Below, in pieces: positions 13,230 to 20,842 of a stretch of DNA of 22,039 nt. Positions within the stretch are counted from its first letter, which is position 1. The number at the start of each line of letters is the position of its first letter. Source of the stretch: a virus. Made by a program: the position numbers and the translations under genes. Location: positions 1-22,039 of the IMG/VR virus record IMGVR_UViG_3300044911_000239; one strand, given 5' to 3'. The notes under the pieces are model-generated. The model made no database searches and had not been told where the DNA came from. It was given only the letters and a program-made list of their open reading frames with translations.

Positions 13230-13383
13230 CTCGCCAGACTTTGCAACATGGGGCCAAGCCAACTTGGTTAAGTTTGCGCAAGAAGCCTACGCCAAGCTGT
13301 GTGAGCAAGACGACCGCATACAGCACCTACAATGCGATCTAAAGACCGCCATAGAGGCGTACAGGGCGCTAACTAAGGAATAG
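13222..13383 (+). CDS. 53-aa helical protein, last rightward gene
   Basis: MTNSPDFATWGQANLVKFAQ and onward, ending CDLKTAIEAYRALTKE; amphipathic helices, possibly a coiled coil. The open frame reaches back to 13120 but AAGGAAC before ATG 13222 and the overlap with the preceding stop support this start. Its stop overlaps the end of the convergent lysozyme gene by 15 bp, with no terminator visible. Function unknown. Confidence 0.6.
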   Translation: MTNSPDFATWGQANLVKFAQEAYAKLCEQDDRIQHLQCDLKTAIEAYRALTKE

Positions 13384-13845
13384 GCGGCGCTCGTCTATGC
13401 GGCGGTTTTGCAAGCCTCTAAGGACTTTGCCGCCCGCCATGCAGTATTTCAATAGTTCTTCGGCTGCGCCTTCTTTGTCAAGCCGAAGAACTTTTTGACG
13501 AAGCGTCGAACGCTGTAGTGTTCCCAGACCGACATTAAAACTAAAAGACACAAGGCCATCAAACATCCCTTGTGTAAGAGGGACAGGGCAGAAACGCTCC
13601 ACGCCCCGCTCAAAGCGATCCAGATCGGCTCGAAGAATTGCATCTACTTCGTCTTTTGAAAACGCTCGGTTATCTTCTGGGTGAAGCGCATAAGCGCCTC
13701 TTTGATCAATTGGCATCTTGCCTTGATTTGGGTAAAGAACATGGCCTACTCCTATTGTCCACAGCTTTGCTGGGCACTGGTATGGTTTAAATCGAACACC
13801 CTCATGGTGTTTGATCATCTCAATGGTTTTGGCAGAGACATTCAT
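13369..13845 (-). CDS. Phage lysozyme (T4/GH24 type endolysin)
   Basis: 158 aa. Cuts the peptidoglycan sugar backbone at the end of infection. The core HHEGVRFKPYQCPAKLWTIG holds catalytic E15 and T30 at the T4 lysozyme spacing (E11, T26), but the T4 D20 position is C24. The FDGLVSFSFNVG helix and a C-terminal GLQNRRIDERRLF box are typical. There is no signal peptide or signal anchor, so release should need a holin. Last gene of the leftward late block; start overlaps the stop of the holin-like gene by four bases. Confidence 0.93.
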   Translation of the reverse strand: MNVSAKTIEMIKHHEGVRFKPYQCPAKLWTIGVGHVLYPNQGKMPIDQRGAYALHPEDNRAFSKDEVDAILRADLDRFERGVERFCPVPLTQGMFDGLVSFSFNVGLGTLQRSTLRQKVLRLDKEGAAEELLKYCMAGGKVLRGLQNRRIDERRLFLS

Positions 13846-14357
13846 TTGCCAAACGCCCGACCACCAAAGTGGAATGCAATGATGCTAGCAAATAGTGCCT
13901 GGGTGTCAGAGTCCCACAGCATCTCGGCCAACTCCACAAAAGTAACGCCATTGTGCCAACCGTAGGCAAACAAGCCAACGTCAACAAAGACTAACAGAAA
14001 AAAGAACCCATAGGTAATAACTGGGCGAACGCTGGCGCGCAGGTTTCGCATCCATGTGGATGTGCCTTCGTTCAGGCTTTCATCGTGAGCGTAAATGGCC
14101 TGCATCTCTGCCTGCTGGGCACCAATGATGGCCTGACTGGTGGCCGCCGCGCTTTCGGTTTCCAACTGCTCAGAACGTATATGCTCAATGCGTTCTTGCG
14201 CTTCGAAGCCAGCCTTGCGCAGTTCAAGCTCACGGGTAATCTGCATTTGAGCCAGTGCCAGTTCATGCAGCTTGTCGGCGCGGTCTTGAAAGAAATCCAA
14301 CAGCTTGGGCAGGCCGCCCATTAAGAAAGAGATTAAGGTTGAGAGTAGAGTTAACAT
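13842..14357 (-). CDS. Holin-like membrane protein (putative)
   Basis: 171 aa. An N-terminal hydrophobic/amphipathic helix (residues 1-22), a long charged coiled coil (~23-90) and two C-terminal hydrophobic segments (~112-132 and ~153-167). The SVRPVITYGFFFLLVF segment after a basic WMRNLRAS resembles the three-TM phage holin family (PF11351) as I recall it. Position directly before the lysozyme, with an ATGA overlap, supports a role in opening the inner membrane, but the long coiled coil is unlike simple holins. Its start overlaps the stop of the 49-aa gene (TAATG). Confidence 0.7.
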   Translation of the reverse strand: MLTLLSTLISFLMGGLPKLLDFFQDRADKLHELALAQMQITRELELRKAGFEAQERIEHIRSEQLETESAAATSQAIIGAQQAEMQAIYAHDESLNEGTSTWMRNLRASVRPVITYGFFFLLVFVDVGLFAYGWHNGVTFVELAEMLWDSDTQALFASIIAFHFGGRAFGK

Positions 14358-14506
14358 TACAGTCCAATCATTCCAAGTAGTTTATTGACAATCTTGTTTG
14401 ACAAATCGTCAGGCAAAAATCGAAGCAGTCCAAGCACCCACCAAGCGATGCACAAGCGTACAAACACTTTGAGAAACAGGTCAAATTGCTTTTGGTACTC
14501 ATTCAC
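14357..14506 (-). CDS. 49-aa single-TM protein in the lysis cassette (GTG start)
   Basis: Read from GTG 14506 the product is (M)NEYQKQFDLFLKVFVRLCIA and onward, with one hydrophobic helix (~10-31) and a DDLSNKIVNKLLGMIGL tail. The frame fits the gap exactly: GTGA overlap with the upstream stop (14506-14503) and TAATG overlap with the holin-like start (14357). AGGTG stands six bases before the GTG. It could be an antiholin, pinholin or spanin-like partner; position and topology are the only evidence. Confidence 0.7.
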   Translation of the reverse strand: MNEYQKQFDLFLKVFVRLCIAWWVLGLLRFLPDDLSNKIVNKLLGMIGL

Positions 14507-14997
14507 CGCCCACACCTTGATCGGGCGCATATATCGCTAATCTCAGCAATGCCCCAACCAACAGCACCAATTAGCATGACGATGACAACAATACCAACCG
14601 CCCACGCCAACTGTTCATCTTCTTCTTCTTTGCGTTTCTTTTCTTCGGCCTTGGCTTGGCGCGCTAGATGCGCGTCTTCAAGATCCATCTGTTGCTGGCG
14701 CTGTTTGATGTTGTTCCACACGTCTATGCGGCCAGTCTGCATAAAAAGCATTTGTAACTCGGCTTCAAAGCGCTTGGCCTCATCAAGCGCCATCTCAATT
14801 TGTAATGCTACGCCAAGGTTTGACTTGTTGCCAGAACGCTTGGCCTCAACCATGGATCTGGTCGCCACGCTTTTGGCGTCGAACATCTTAGCGATCATAG
14901 GGGCCAGCCCCGCCAGATCGTTAGCGACTTTGCTTGCCTTTTTGACAAGTCCTATCGCTTGCTGTAACCCTTCTAAAGCAATTAAGGGATCTATCAT
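14503..14997 (-). CDS. Hypothetical membrane protein, 164 aa
   Basis: Not recognised. Helical N-terminal region (QQAIGLVKKASKVANDLAG), a long Glu/Lys/Gln-rich coiled coil (~65-130) and one C-terminal membrane helix (~131-151, AWAVGIVVIVMLIGAVGWGI) followed by a short Cys/Arg tail. This resembles a tail-anchored coiled-coil protein. It overlaps its neighbours on both sides (ATGA and GTGA). A role in lysis or membrane remodelling is inferred only from position. Confidence 0.75.
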   Translation of the reverse strand: MIDPLIALEGLQQAIGLVKKASKVANDLAGLAPMIAKMFDAKSVATRSMVEAKRSGNKSNLGVALQIEMALDEAKRFEAELQMLFMQTGRIDVWNNIKQRQQQMDLEDAHLARQAKAEEKKRKEEEDEQLAWAVGIVVIVMLIGAVGWGIAEISDICARSRCGR

Positions 14998-15446
14998 TTC
15001 AACTCAAAATTTAGGTTTGCATGGCGAGGGTACTGCACAATACGCTCACCCTCTGGGCATTTGTATTTGATGGTCGCTAACAATGTGGCTTTGCCGGGTG
15101 CAATCTTTTCTTTTCCCACTGCCGTAAGTTGATAGGTAAACGTGTCAATCTCTGGGCCTGCTGGGCCGCTAAACTTGCTTGCGGTGGTGGTCACTTCATG
15201 TACCATGCCTGCCGCATCACGGATGTTTGGTGTAAAACTTTCAACAGAACAGTCGTCCCGTTTTTTTATTCTTGCAACTGTGACGTTGATGGGCTGTCCA
15301 ACTTCCGACACGATTTTAAAATTCTCTGGCGACCACTCAATGATGGCTCTGTCAAACCAACCAAACTTATCGGCAAGCGTGTAACTGCCCCCTAGCGCGG
15401 CAACACTAGCGGCGACTGCTCCAATGGCTTTAGTAAGATCAATCAT
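14994..15446 (-). CDS. Hypothetical exported/anchored protein, 150 aa
   Basis: Not recognised. A hydrophobic N-terminal segment (residues 7-22, AIGAVAASVAALGGSY) may be a membrane anchor, followed by a beta-rich domain with two cysteines (C66, C130) that could form a disulfide outside the cytoplasm. No lipobox is visible, so it is not a classic outer-membrane spanin. AAGG/GAG precedes the ATG, which overlaps the stop of the 43-aa gene. Confidence 0.72.
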   Translation of the reverse strand: MIDLTKAIGAVAASVAALGGSYTLADKFGWFDRAIIEWSPENFKIVSEVGQPINVTVARIKKRDDCSVESFTPNIRDAAGMVHEVTTTASKFSGPAGPEIDTFTYQLTAVGKEKIAPGKATLLATIKYKCPEGERIVQYPRHANLNFELK

Positions 15447-15574
15447 TTTCGCTCAACCTTTTCCCACTTAAGGCATACTACTTTGCGATTGTATACATCA
15501 CCTGTCCACGCCCACCGCACACAACGGTATTCAGAAACTTGTGGTATTAACATCACCACAAGAAGCCAACTCAT
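15443..15574 (-). CDS. 43-aa small protein with hydrophobic N-terminus
   Basis: MSWLLVVMLIPQVSEYRCVR then a WTGDVYNRKVVCLKW core. The first ten residues are hydrophobic (short anchor or signal-like) and two cysteines (C18, C34) could pair outside the cytoplasm. Missed by length cut-offs, but its ATG overlaps the upstream stop (ATGA, 15574-15571) and its stop overlaps the downstream start (ATGA, 15446-15443). Function unknown. Confidence 0.68.
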   Translation of the reverse strand: MSWLLVVMLIPQVSEYRCVRWAWTGDVYNRKVVCLKWEKVERK

Positions 15575-15792
15575 TTATCCACTTTATTGTCTAGTTTATC
15601 AAAAATCTTACCAAGCATTTCTTTGACTTCACGCATGTCAGACCGATAGTCATCCCGCGTGACGTAGTTGAGTGGCATGGCCCGCACGTCGGTGTCGAGG
15701 CGTTCCAAGGAACGGTAGATGTTGTTTAACACCCAACCACCTAAGAACCCCGCCAGACTTACGGCGATGTTAAATAGAACCTGCGATTCCAT
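15571..15792 (-). CDS. 73-aa membrane-anchored coiled-coil protein
   Basis: N-terminal membrane helix (VLFNIAVSLAGFLGGWVLNN, residues 5-24) followed by an amphipathic coiled coil (EVKEMLGKIFDKLDNKVDK). The topology recalls XhlA-like phage lysis proteins with the order reversed, and i-spanins; no clear homology is claimed. The start overlaps the stop of the upstream virion gene by one base (TAATG). First gene of the small membrane-protein chain. Confidence 0.72.
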   Translation of the reverse strand: MESQVLFNIAVSLAGFLGGWVLNNIYRSLERLDTDVRAMPLNYVTRDDYRSDMREVKEMLGKIFDKLDNKVDK

Positions 15793-17738
15793 TATTTGTT
15801 AGCCATTCCGCTTAAATCAACGCGGTATGGCGCTAAAGCATTTTTATCCTGTACTTCAGGCGCAAGCGCGTTTGCGCTTAATCCTAACGCAGTTAACTTA
15901 GCGGGGCTTAACCGACCTTGGGCATCGCCAATCGCACGTAAAACTTCATTGCGCTCTTTAAACGGAATTTTGTTTAGCAACGTAGAAAGACTTTTACCGC
16001 TTTCAAATGCGTCGGTCAAAAGGCCAATTGTTTTTTCGTTAACTTTACCTTCAAGAAGCGAGGTTGTTTCACGCGCAATCGCTGCTTTGGCATCAATAAA
16101 GTTAGGGATAAACTTCTTAGCGCTTTGTGAGTTGCGGCTTAAAATTTCCGTTAACGCATTTTGACCTGCTCTAGCTTGCGCAGCCATTTGTACATCCCGC
16201 GTCATCTCACCCGCAACTTTTTGCACCACACCCATTTGTGGCTCGGTTAACACTTGACCCAACTCAGTGTAGCGAGGTTGACCAGTCGAGCGTTTTAAAA
16301 GTGCTTCTTCACCACGGCCAAGGGCGTTTAAAAATGGTTGAACACGTTCGCCGCCGCCTGGCTTTTGAAGCACAGAAAGCATTTCGTTAAGAACTTGTGC
16401 TTGGTTGACAGGCTCAGACATTTTTGCAAAAGTTTGCCGCGCTGCGCCATAAACAGGCAATACTTCAGGGCTTTCAATTACTTTTAAATAGTCCGTCAAT
16501 ACATTTCTGGCAGCGGCTTGCGTATCTCTGCCAATACCGGTGGCGGGCGACGCATTTGCAATATCGGACAACGCACGTTTAATATAGTGCAATGATTCGC
16601 CAGAAATGGCCGCAGTTGTAGCGGGGACGGTTTTTGTAAAAGGTTGGCCTCCCGCAGTAAGAAGTCCTGTTGGAACTTCTTGAGCGAGTTTAGTTTCGCC
16701 AATAATAAAAGGACGTTTATCCATCCTTGCAATTTCGGCGGCTTTTTCTAATGTTCCTGATGGAAATCGTTCAAATACGCTTTGCAATTCAGGACTTATT
16801 TGTGCAGCGGCTTTATTTGCCTGTTCATACAGCGGCGTTGTTGCTTGCGTGCGGGCTGCAATAGCCGCTGCTTTATCCGGTGTAACTGCTTGAATAGCGG
16901 CTTCACGACCACGAATCGCGGCTTCTTGTTTAGGAAAAAACTTTTGGGTTCCCGCAAGCGTAGATTGAACATCAGCGGCTAAAGCCTGCATGGCTGGCGC
17001 GCGTTCAGTAACACCTGAAATTGCTTGCGCGGCGGTAAGATTTGAAGGTGCATTTATCGCAGCAGCGCGAATATCCTCAAGTGCTGGGCCAGCAGCTTCG
17101 CGGGCAATCTTAGCGGCTTTTTGGGTTGGTAATTCGCCTTTAAGGGCCTCTACCGTTTTACCTATTGCAGACGCGACAGGCGCGCCTGCTTTAGTGACCC
17201 CTGCAATGACTGGAGTCATAGGGTTGGTCAATTTAGCAGCGGTGCTTAAAATCTTAGATACACCAGGCGCTACTCTTGTCGTAGCCGCCGCGCCGCCAGA
17301 AAACAAAGTAGAAATGTCTGCCGCCGCGCCTACTGGGTCAGTAGCAAGCGTATTTTTTAAGCCTTCAATACTGCCATAACGCTCTTTGTACATACCGCCA
17401 ACAGCGTTAGCAACTTTAACTGCCTGTTGCGCGGCTTCTGGATGCGCGTCAAATTGATTGACAAAATCAACAACATTCTTAGGCAATACGTTTTGAAGCG
17501 CGCCAGCGCCGATGTCAAGAACGCCTTTGGCTGTTTGTAAAGGGCTAGTAACCGCTTCAACAACGCCGCCAAAAAACTTTTGCGCGCTTGTACCAACATT
17601 AGCCAAGGCTTCGCCGGGCACGTCAGACCAAGCACGGCGGGGGCCGGGGATGCCGCCACCGCTTGGTATTGGCTTTGCGGTACTAAGATCAAATCCACCA
17701 GTTGCGACTGGCGCGGCGGTGCTAAGATCAAAAGCCAT
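15792..17738 (-). CDS. Putative DNA-ejection / internal virion protein, 648 aa
   Basis: Long, Ala-rich, mostly helical protein without enzyme motifs, typical of podovirus internal virion proteins that form the channel for DNA delivery. The N-terminus carries two copies of FDLSTA (residues 3-8 and 16-21), 13 residues apart, a tag I recall from other phage virion proteins. A Gly/Ala/Pro-rich region (~85-215) with hydrophobic patches is followed by long helices, and the C-terminus has two NALAP words about 10 residues apart. It is the third of three such proteins, after the 533- and 497-aa ones. AGAGG precedes the ATG, which overlaps the upstream stop (TAATG). Confidence 0.68.
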   Translation of the reverse strand: MAFDLSTAAPVATGGFDLSTAKPIPSGGGIPGPRRAWSDVPGEALANVGTSAQKFFGGVVEAVTSPLQTAKGVLDIGAGALQNVLPKNVVDFVNQFDAHPEAAQQAVKVANAVGGMYKERYGSIEGLKNTLATDPVGAAADISTLFSGGAAATTRVAPGVSKILSTAAKLTNPMTPVIAGVTKAGAPVASAIGKTVEALKGELPTQKAAKIAREAAGPALEDIRAAAINAPSNLTAAQAISGVTERAPAMQALAADVQSTLAGTQKFFPKQEAAIRGREAAIQAVTPDKAAAIAARTQATTPLYEQANKAAAQISPELQSVFERFPSGTLEKAAEIARMDKRPFIIGETKLAQEVPTGLLTAGGQPFTKTVPATTAAISGESLHYIKRALSDIANASPATGIGRDTQAAARNVLTDYLKVIESPEVLPVYGAARQTFAKMSEPVNQAQVLNEMLSVLQKPGGGERVQPFLNALGRGEEALLKRSTGQPRYTELGQVLTEPQMGVVQKVAGEMTRDVQMAAQARAGQNALTEILSRNSQSAKKFIPNFIDAKAAIARETTSLLEGKVNEKTIGLLTDAFESGKSLSTLLNKIPFKERNEVLRAIGDAQGRLSPAKLTALGLSANALAPEVQDKNALAPYRVDLSGMANK

Positions 17739-19231
17739 TATTGTGCCTCTTTGAATGATTTACGATCTGGGCTAACCCATGCTTTGTTGCCTGCGGCATC
17801 GCTTTCAAATGTCCAATTAGTGCCGACACCTGCTGGACGCGTTGCGCCGCCCATAATCGATGATAGTGGAGGCACTTTAATTGGTGTGACAGATAGGCCA
17901 GTGCCTTGCACCACTTCTTTTGGTATTTCTCCAACCCGTTTGTTCCAAGCGGCTGCGCTGCTTGTTGCAACACGGTGTTGTAGTGTGGCCAAGTCCGTAA
18001 GGGTTTTTTGAGTCAAACCAATTGTGCCGCCCGCAATACCTTGCAAGAATTTAAGATCTTTATCAGTAAATCCTTGTCCAGTACCCAAACCAGCGCCTTT
18101 AATTGCATTTAAAGTGCTTTGGCCTGTTCCTGCAATAAGCAGTTCAGTGTTAGCAATTTTTTCTTCATTGTTAGCGCCTGCTACGTTTAACGCGCGCGCA
18201 AGATTTAACTTAACGTCGGCAATCGGGCCTGTAAATACATCGCCTTGTTTCACCAGACCAATAATTCGATTAGCGTTTTCAGCCATTGCTGGCGCTGTTT
18301 CAGCAGTAGTCATTTTAGTAATGTCTACATCTGCAAGTTTGCTGCCAAACGCTTCCCCGTACTTTCGCTCTGTACTGACATTAACAGTTGTACCAGGGGC
18401 ACGGCTTGCGACAGCTATACGCAATTTTTGCGCTTCTTCTTCAGGTGTAAGCAAACGATCTGGCCGCTGTGCATCGCGGAATGCTTGATAGCCTGCTTTC
18501 GTTAACGGGTAACCTAACTGCTTCATTAACGTCGCGTCCGGCGCTGTTTTACTTACCTCAGTTAACTGAGCTTTAAGCATTTCCGTCATTGCTTTTGCGC
18601 GGGGATCGCCAGACTGGCTAAACATAATAATTTCACGGCGCAGTTGATCTGCGGTCTTACCAGTAGGCTCTGTAGGCGCAACGCTAGCGGCTAACGCATT
18701 GACAGGCGCGGCCTGTGCAACATTAGGCGCTAAAGCATTTGTGGGTTGCATGCCGTACATGCCAGTGCCCAACATATCTCGCGTTGGCGCGGCTGGTGCA
18801 ACAGCAGGCTGGCGCATCATTGAAGGCGCGGGTGCGGCGGCAGGTGCGGCGATAGGCGCGGCGGTAGGTGCCGCGCCAAACAACTCAGGGTAAAGGCTTT
18901 TACCAACGCGCTCAAAATCAGCTTGCTCTTTGAGCTTCTTAGTCAGCTCAACACCTTGTTGAAAATATTTAGGTGACTTGAGCATGGTTTTGGCCAACAA
19001 GTCCAAATCAGGATTTCCACCACTTTTCTCAAGTTGACTTTGAAAATTTTTCATTTCCATGCGGTCTTGCTTCAACTGTTCAAGTTGAATCTGAGCCATT
19101 TCGTTTTGGCGTTGGGCGGCTTCACCTTGACGCTGGGCAGCTTGAATCTGCGAGACTTGCGCCATTTGCGCCAATGGGTCTGGCAGTTGGAGAGGGCGCA
19201 CGCCCAATGCAATAGATGGATCGAGAGCCAT
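17738..19231 (-). CDS. Putative DNA-ejection / internal virion protein, 497 aa
   Basis: Opens MALDPSIALGVRPLQLPDPL, a start I recall from phage virion proteins next to ejection genes. It continues into a Gln-rich coiled coil (QAAQRQGEAAQRQNEMAQIQ) to residue ~90, an Ala/Pro-rich linker (~118-200) with NALAP and NALAA words, then a helical C-terminal domain ending VSPDRKSFKEAQ. No enzyme motifs. Probably packed in the capsid and injected with the DNA. AAGGAAC precedes the ATG; 9 bp after the stop of the 533-aa gene. Confidence 0.68.
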   Translation of the reverse strand: MALDPSIALGVRPLQLPDPLAQMAQVSQIQAAQRQGEAAQRQNEMAQIQLEQLKQDRMEMKNFQSQLEKSGGNPDLDLLAKTMLKSPKYFQQGVELTKKLKEQADFERVGKSLYPELFGAAPTAAPIAAPAAAPAPSMMRQPAVAPAAPTRDMLGTGMYGMQPTNALAPNVAQAAPVNALAASVAPTEPTGKTADQLRREIIMFSQSGDPRAKAMTEMLKAQLTEVSKTAPDATLMKQLGYPLTKAGYQAFRDAQRPDRLLTPEEEAQKLRIAVASRAPGTTVNVSTERKYGEAFGSKLADVDITKMTTAETAPAMAENANRIIGLVKQGDVFTGPIADVKLNLARALNVAGANNEEKIANTELLIAGTGQSTLNAIKGAGLGTGQGFTDKDLKFLQGIAGGTIGLTQKTLTDLATLQHRVATSSAAAWNKRVGEIPKEVVQGTGLSVTPIKVPPLSSIMGGATRPAGVGTNWTFESDAAGNKAWVSPDRKSFKEAQ

Positions 19232-19240
19232 AGTCGTTCC

Positions 19241-20842
19241 TTACCCGCCGTATGTAGATTTGCGAATAGCATCAGCCAGATTCTGGCTAGATGAATAATT
19301 CAAGTAACCGCTTAACGCATTTGTCAAAGCATTGGCACTTCCAACTTGGCCCGCTGCACTTGCCGCGCCTGCGCCAGTTATGTTACCGCCTGCTTGCGTG
19401 CCGTAATTGCCCGCAGCCGCCGCTTGATTGCTTGCCGCTGCTTGACCGCTACTAAGCAAACTGCCCAAAGGTTGCAATTGATTAGCACGGTTTGTTTGGT
19501 AGCGATTGAACGCGTTTTGATATTCTTGCGAACCCATGTCTTGACCGTACCGTGTGGCGGCTTTCAACGCACCGCCAGAGATCAGACCACCGCGAGCAGC
19601 GGCTTGTCGATCAAGTGTTTTTTGGCCTTCAGCCAAACGGAAAGCATAGCCAGGGTCAGCCGTAAAGTCGGACATGCTGAAGTCTTTGCCGTACTTACCA
19701 AAGCCTTCTGCGCCCCTATTTTGGCTCAAGCCCAACAAGTCAAGCAGCCTGTTCTGCGCCGTAATGCCTGCACCACGGAAAGGCTCTTGAAGACCTTTCT
19801 GTTCTTGGTACATCTTGTAGAGCAATTCATTGGCTTCTCTAGCCGAATCAGCCTGAGTTGCAGCCGCACTTTTTGCAGCGTCTGCGCCCGTCAACGCAGT
19901 TGCAGCAATAGCCAAAGGCGTTGCCAAAGAGGCTAAATTTGTAGGAATAATTGGCGGCGTAACCACAGGAGGGGTGACAACTGGAGGAGCAACTGGCGGC
20001 GTAACTACAGGAGGTGCTGCGACTACAGGAGGGGTACCGCCGGGGGGAACTACAACTGGAGGGGCAAGCGCATTTACTGTTGTTGGTGTTCCTACTAAAC
20101 CATCTACCCCTAATGCAAAAGCGGGATTAAGTGTTCCGCCTGCATTTGTATAAGCAGTATCCCAAGCGTTAATTCCAGTTGGCACACCTTCACCTAAAAA
20201 CGCCCCATTGCCAACAGGCAAACCAAAAGCAGGGTTAAATGTTCCACCTGCGGATGTAAACGCCGCATCAAAAGCGGGCACTCCAGAAGCTACGCCTTCA
20301 CCTAAAAAGATGCCCTCAGCACCTGCTGCTGGACCTAATAAACTATCAAAAACGCCAGCACCGCCAGCAACACCTAATACGGCGGCTTGGACAACTGGGT
20401 CTTTTAGCATGTCTACAAAACCGCCAACAAACGATAAATCTTTTTTAGTTTTTACTGTGTTAACAAGTTCACCAGTAGGGCTGTAAATGTTTACTGGTGT
20501 TCCAACAGGAGCTTTATAGTTAACATCGCCATTAGATTTAGATGTGGTAAAAGTTTCAAGAGCACCAATTTGCTCATCCATGCCAGAACCAGTAGTGCGG
20601 TACTGAGGAGCAAGAACGGTGTCGCCAAGCGTTACCGACATACCAGGAGAAACAGTAGCCGCCACACGGGCCGCAATCTGACCTTCTGGCACACCAACAA
20701 TTTTTGACATGTCGGACGGGGAAACACCTAAAGTCTCCATGGCTTTAGCAATACTTGCATCGCTTGCCCCCGGATTACTTTTTAAGTAATCCATCATCCT
20801 TGTTCTTGTAGCATCAAAGGATAAGTCTTTAAAAAAGCCCAT
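19241..20842 (-). CDS. Putative DNA-transfer / injection protein, 533 aa
   Basis: Modular virion protein. Residues 1-65 are helical (SNPGASDASIAKAMETLG then DMSKIVGVPEGQI, HTH-like). Residues 179-242 hold two copies of a FLGEGV...NAGGTxNPAF unit, 36 residues apart. Residues ~260-300 are a Pro/Val-rich linker. The C-terminal part (DPGYAFRLAEGQKTLDRQAA, RGGLISGGALKAATRYGQD, NRYQTNRANQLQPL) matches a domain I recall from phage DNA-injection proteins, followed by a Gly/Ala-rich tail. GAGGTG precedes the ATG, which directly follows the upstream stop. Confidence 0.75.
   Translation of the reverse strand: MGFFKDLSFDATRTRMMDYLKSNPGASDASIAKAMETLGVSPSDMSKIVGVPEGQIAARVAATVSPGMSVTLGDTVLAPQYRTTGSGMDEQIGALETFTTSKSNGDVNYKAPVGTPVNIYSPTGELVNTVKTKKDLSFVGGFVDMLKDPVVQAAVLGVAGGAGVFDSLLGPAAGAEGIFLGEGVASGVPAFDAAFTSAGGTFNPAFGLPVGNGAFLGEGVPTGINAWDTAYTNAGGTLNPAFALGVDGLVGTPTTVNALAPPVVVPPGGTPPVVAAPPVVTPPVAPPVVTPPVVTPPIIPTNLASLATPLAIAATALTGADAAKSAAATQADSAREANELLYKMYQEQKGLQEPFRGAGITAQNRLLDLLGLSQNRGAEGFGKYGKDFSMSDFTADPGYAFRLAEGQKTLDRQAAARGGLISGGALKAATRYGQDMGSQEYQNAFNRYQTNRANQLQPLGSLLSSGQAAASNQAAAAGNYGTQAGGNITGAGAASAAGQVGSANALTNALSGYLNYSSSQNLADAIRKSTYGG
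19943..20065 (-). repeat. Pro-Val-rich linker coding repeat
   Basis: Codes for about 40 residues made of APPVV/TPPV units (residues 260-300 of the 533-aa protein), imperfect short tandem repeats that probably form an extended spacer. The DNA is repetitive (GGAGGGGTAACTACAGG-like words) and may vary in copy number between relatives. Confidence 0.7.
20117..20308 (-). repeat. Two-copy 36-residue internal repeat
   Basis: FLGEGVASGVPAFDAAFTSA (from residue 179) and FLGEGVPTGINAWDTAYTNA (from residue 215) align without gaps and continue through AGGTxNPAF. Units lie at 20225-20308 and 20117-20200, 108 bp apart, a diverged tandem duplication inside a virion gene. Confidence 0.85.

Noticed and set aside
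14486-15070. 194-aa rightward open frame with signal-like hydrophobic stretches
   Set aside because: It is antisense to two overlapping leftward genes; Ser/Cys/Ile-rich composition is typical of complementing Glu/Lys/Ala codons.
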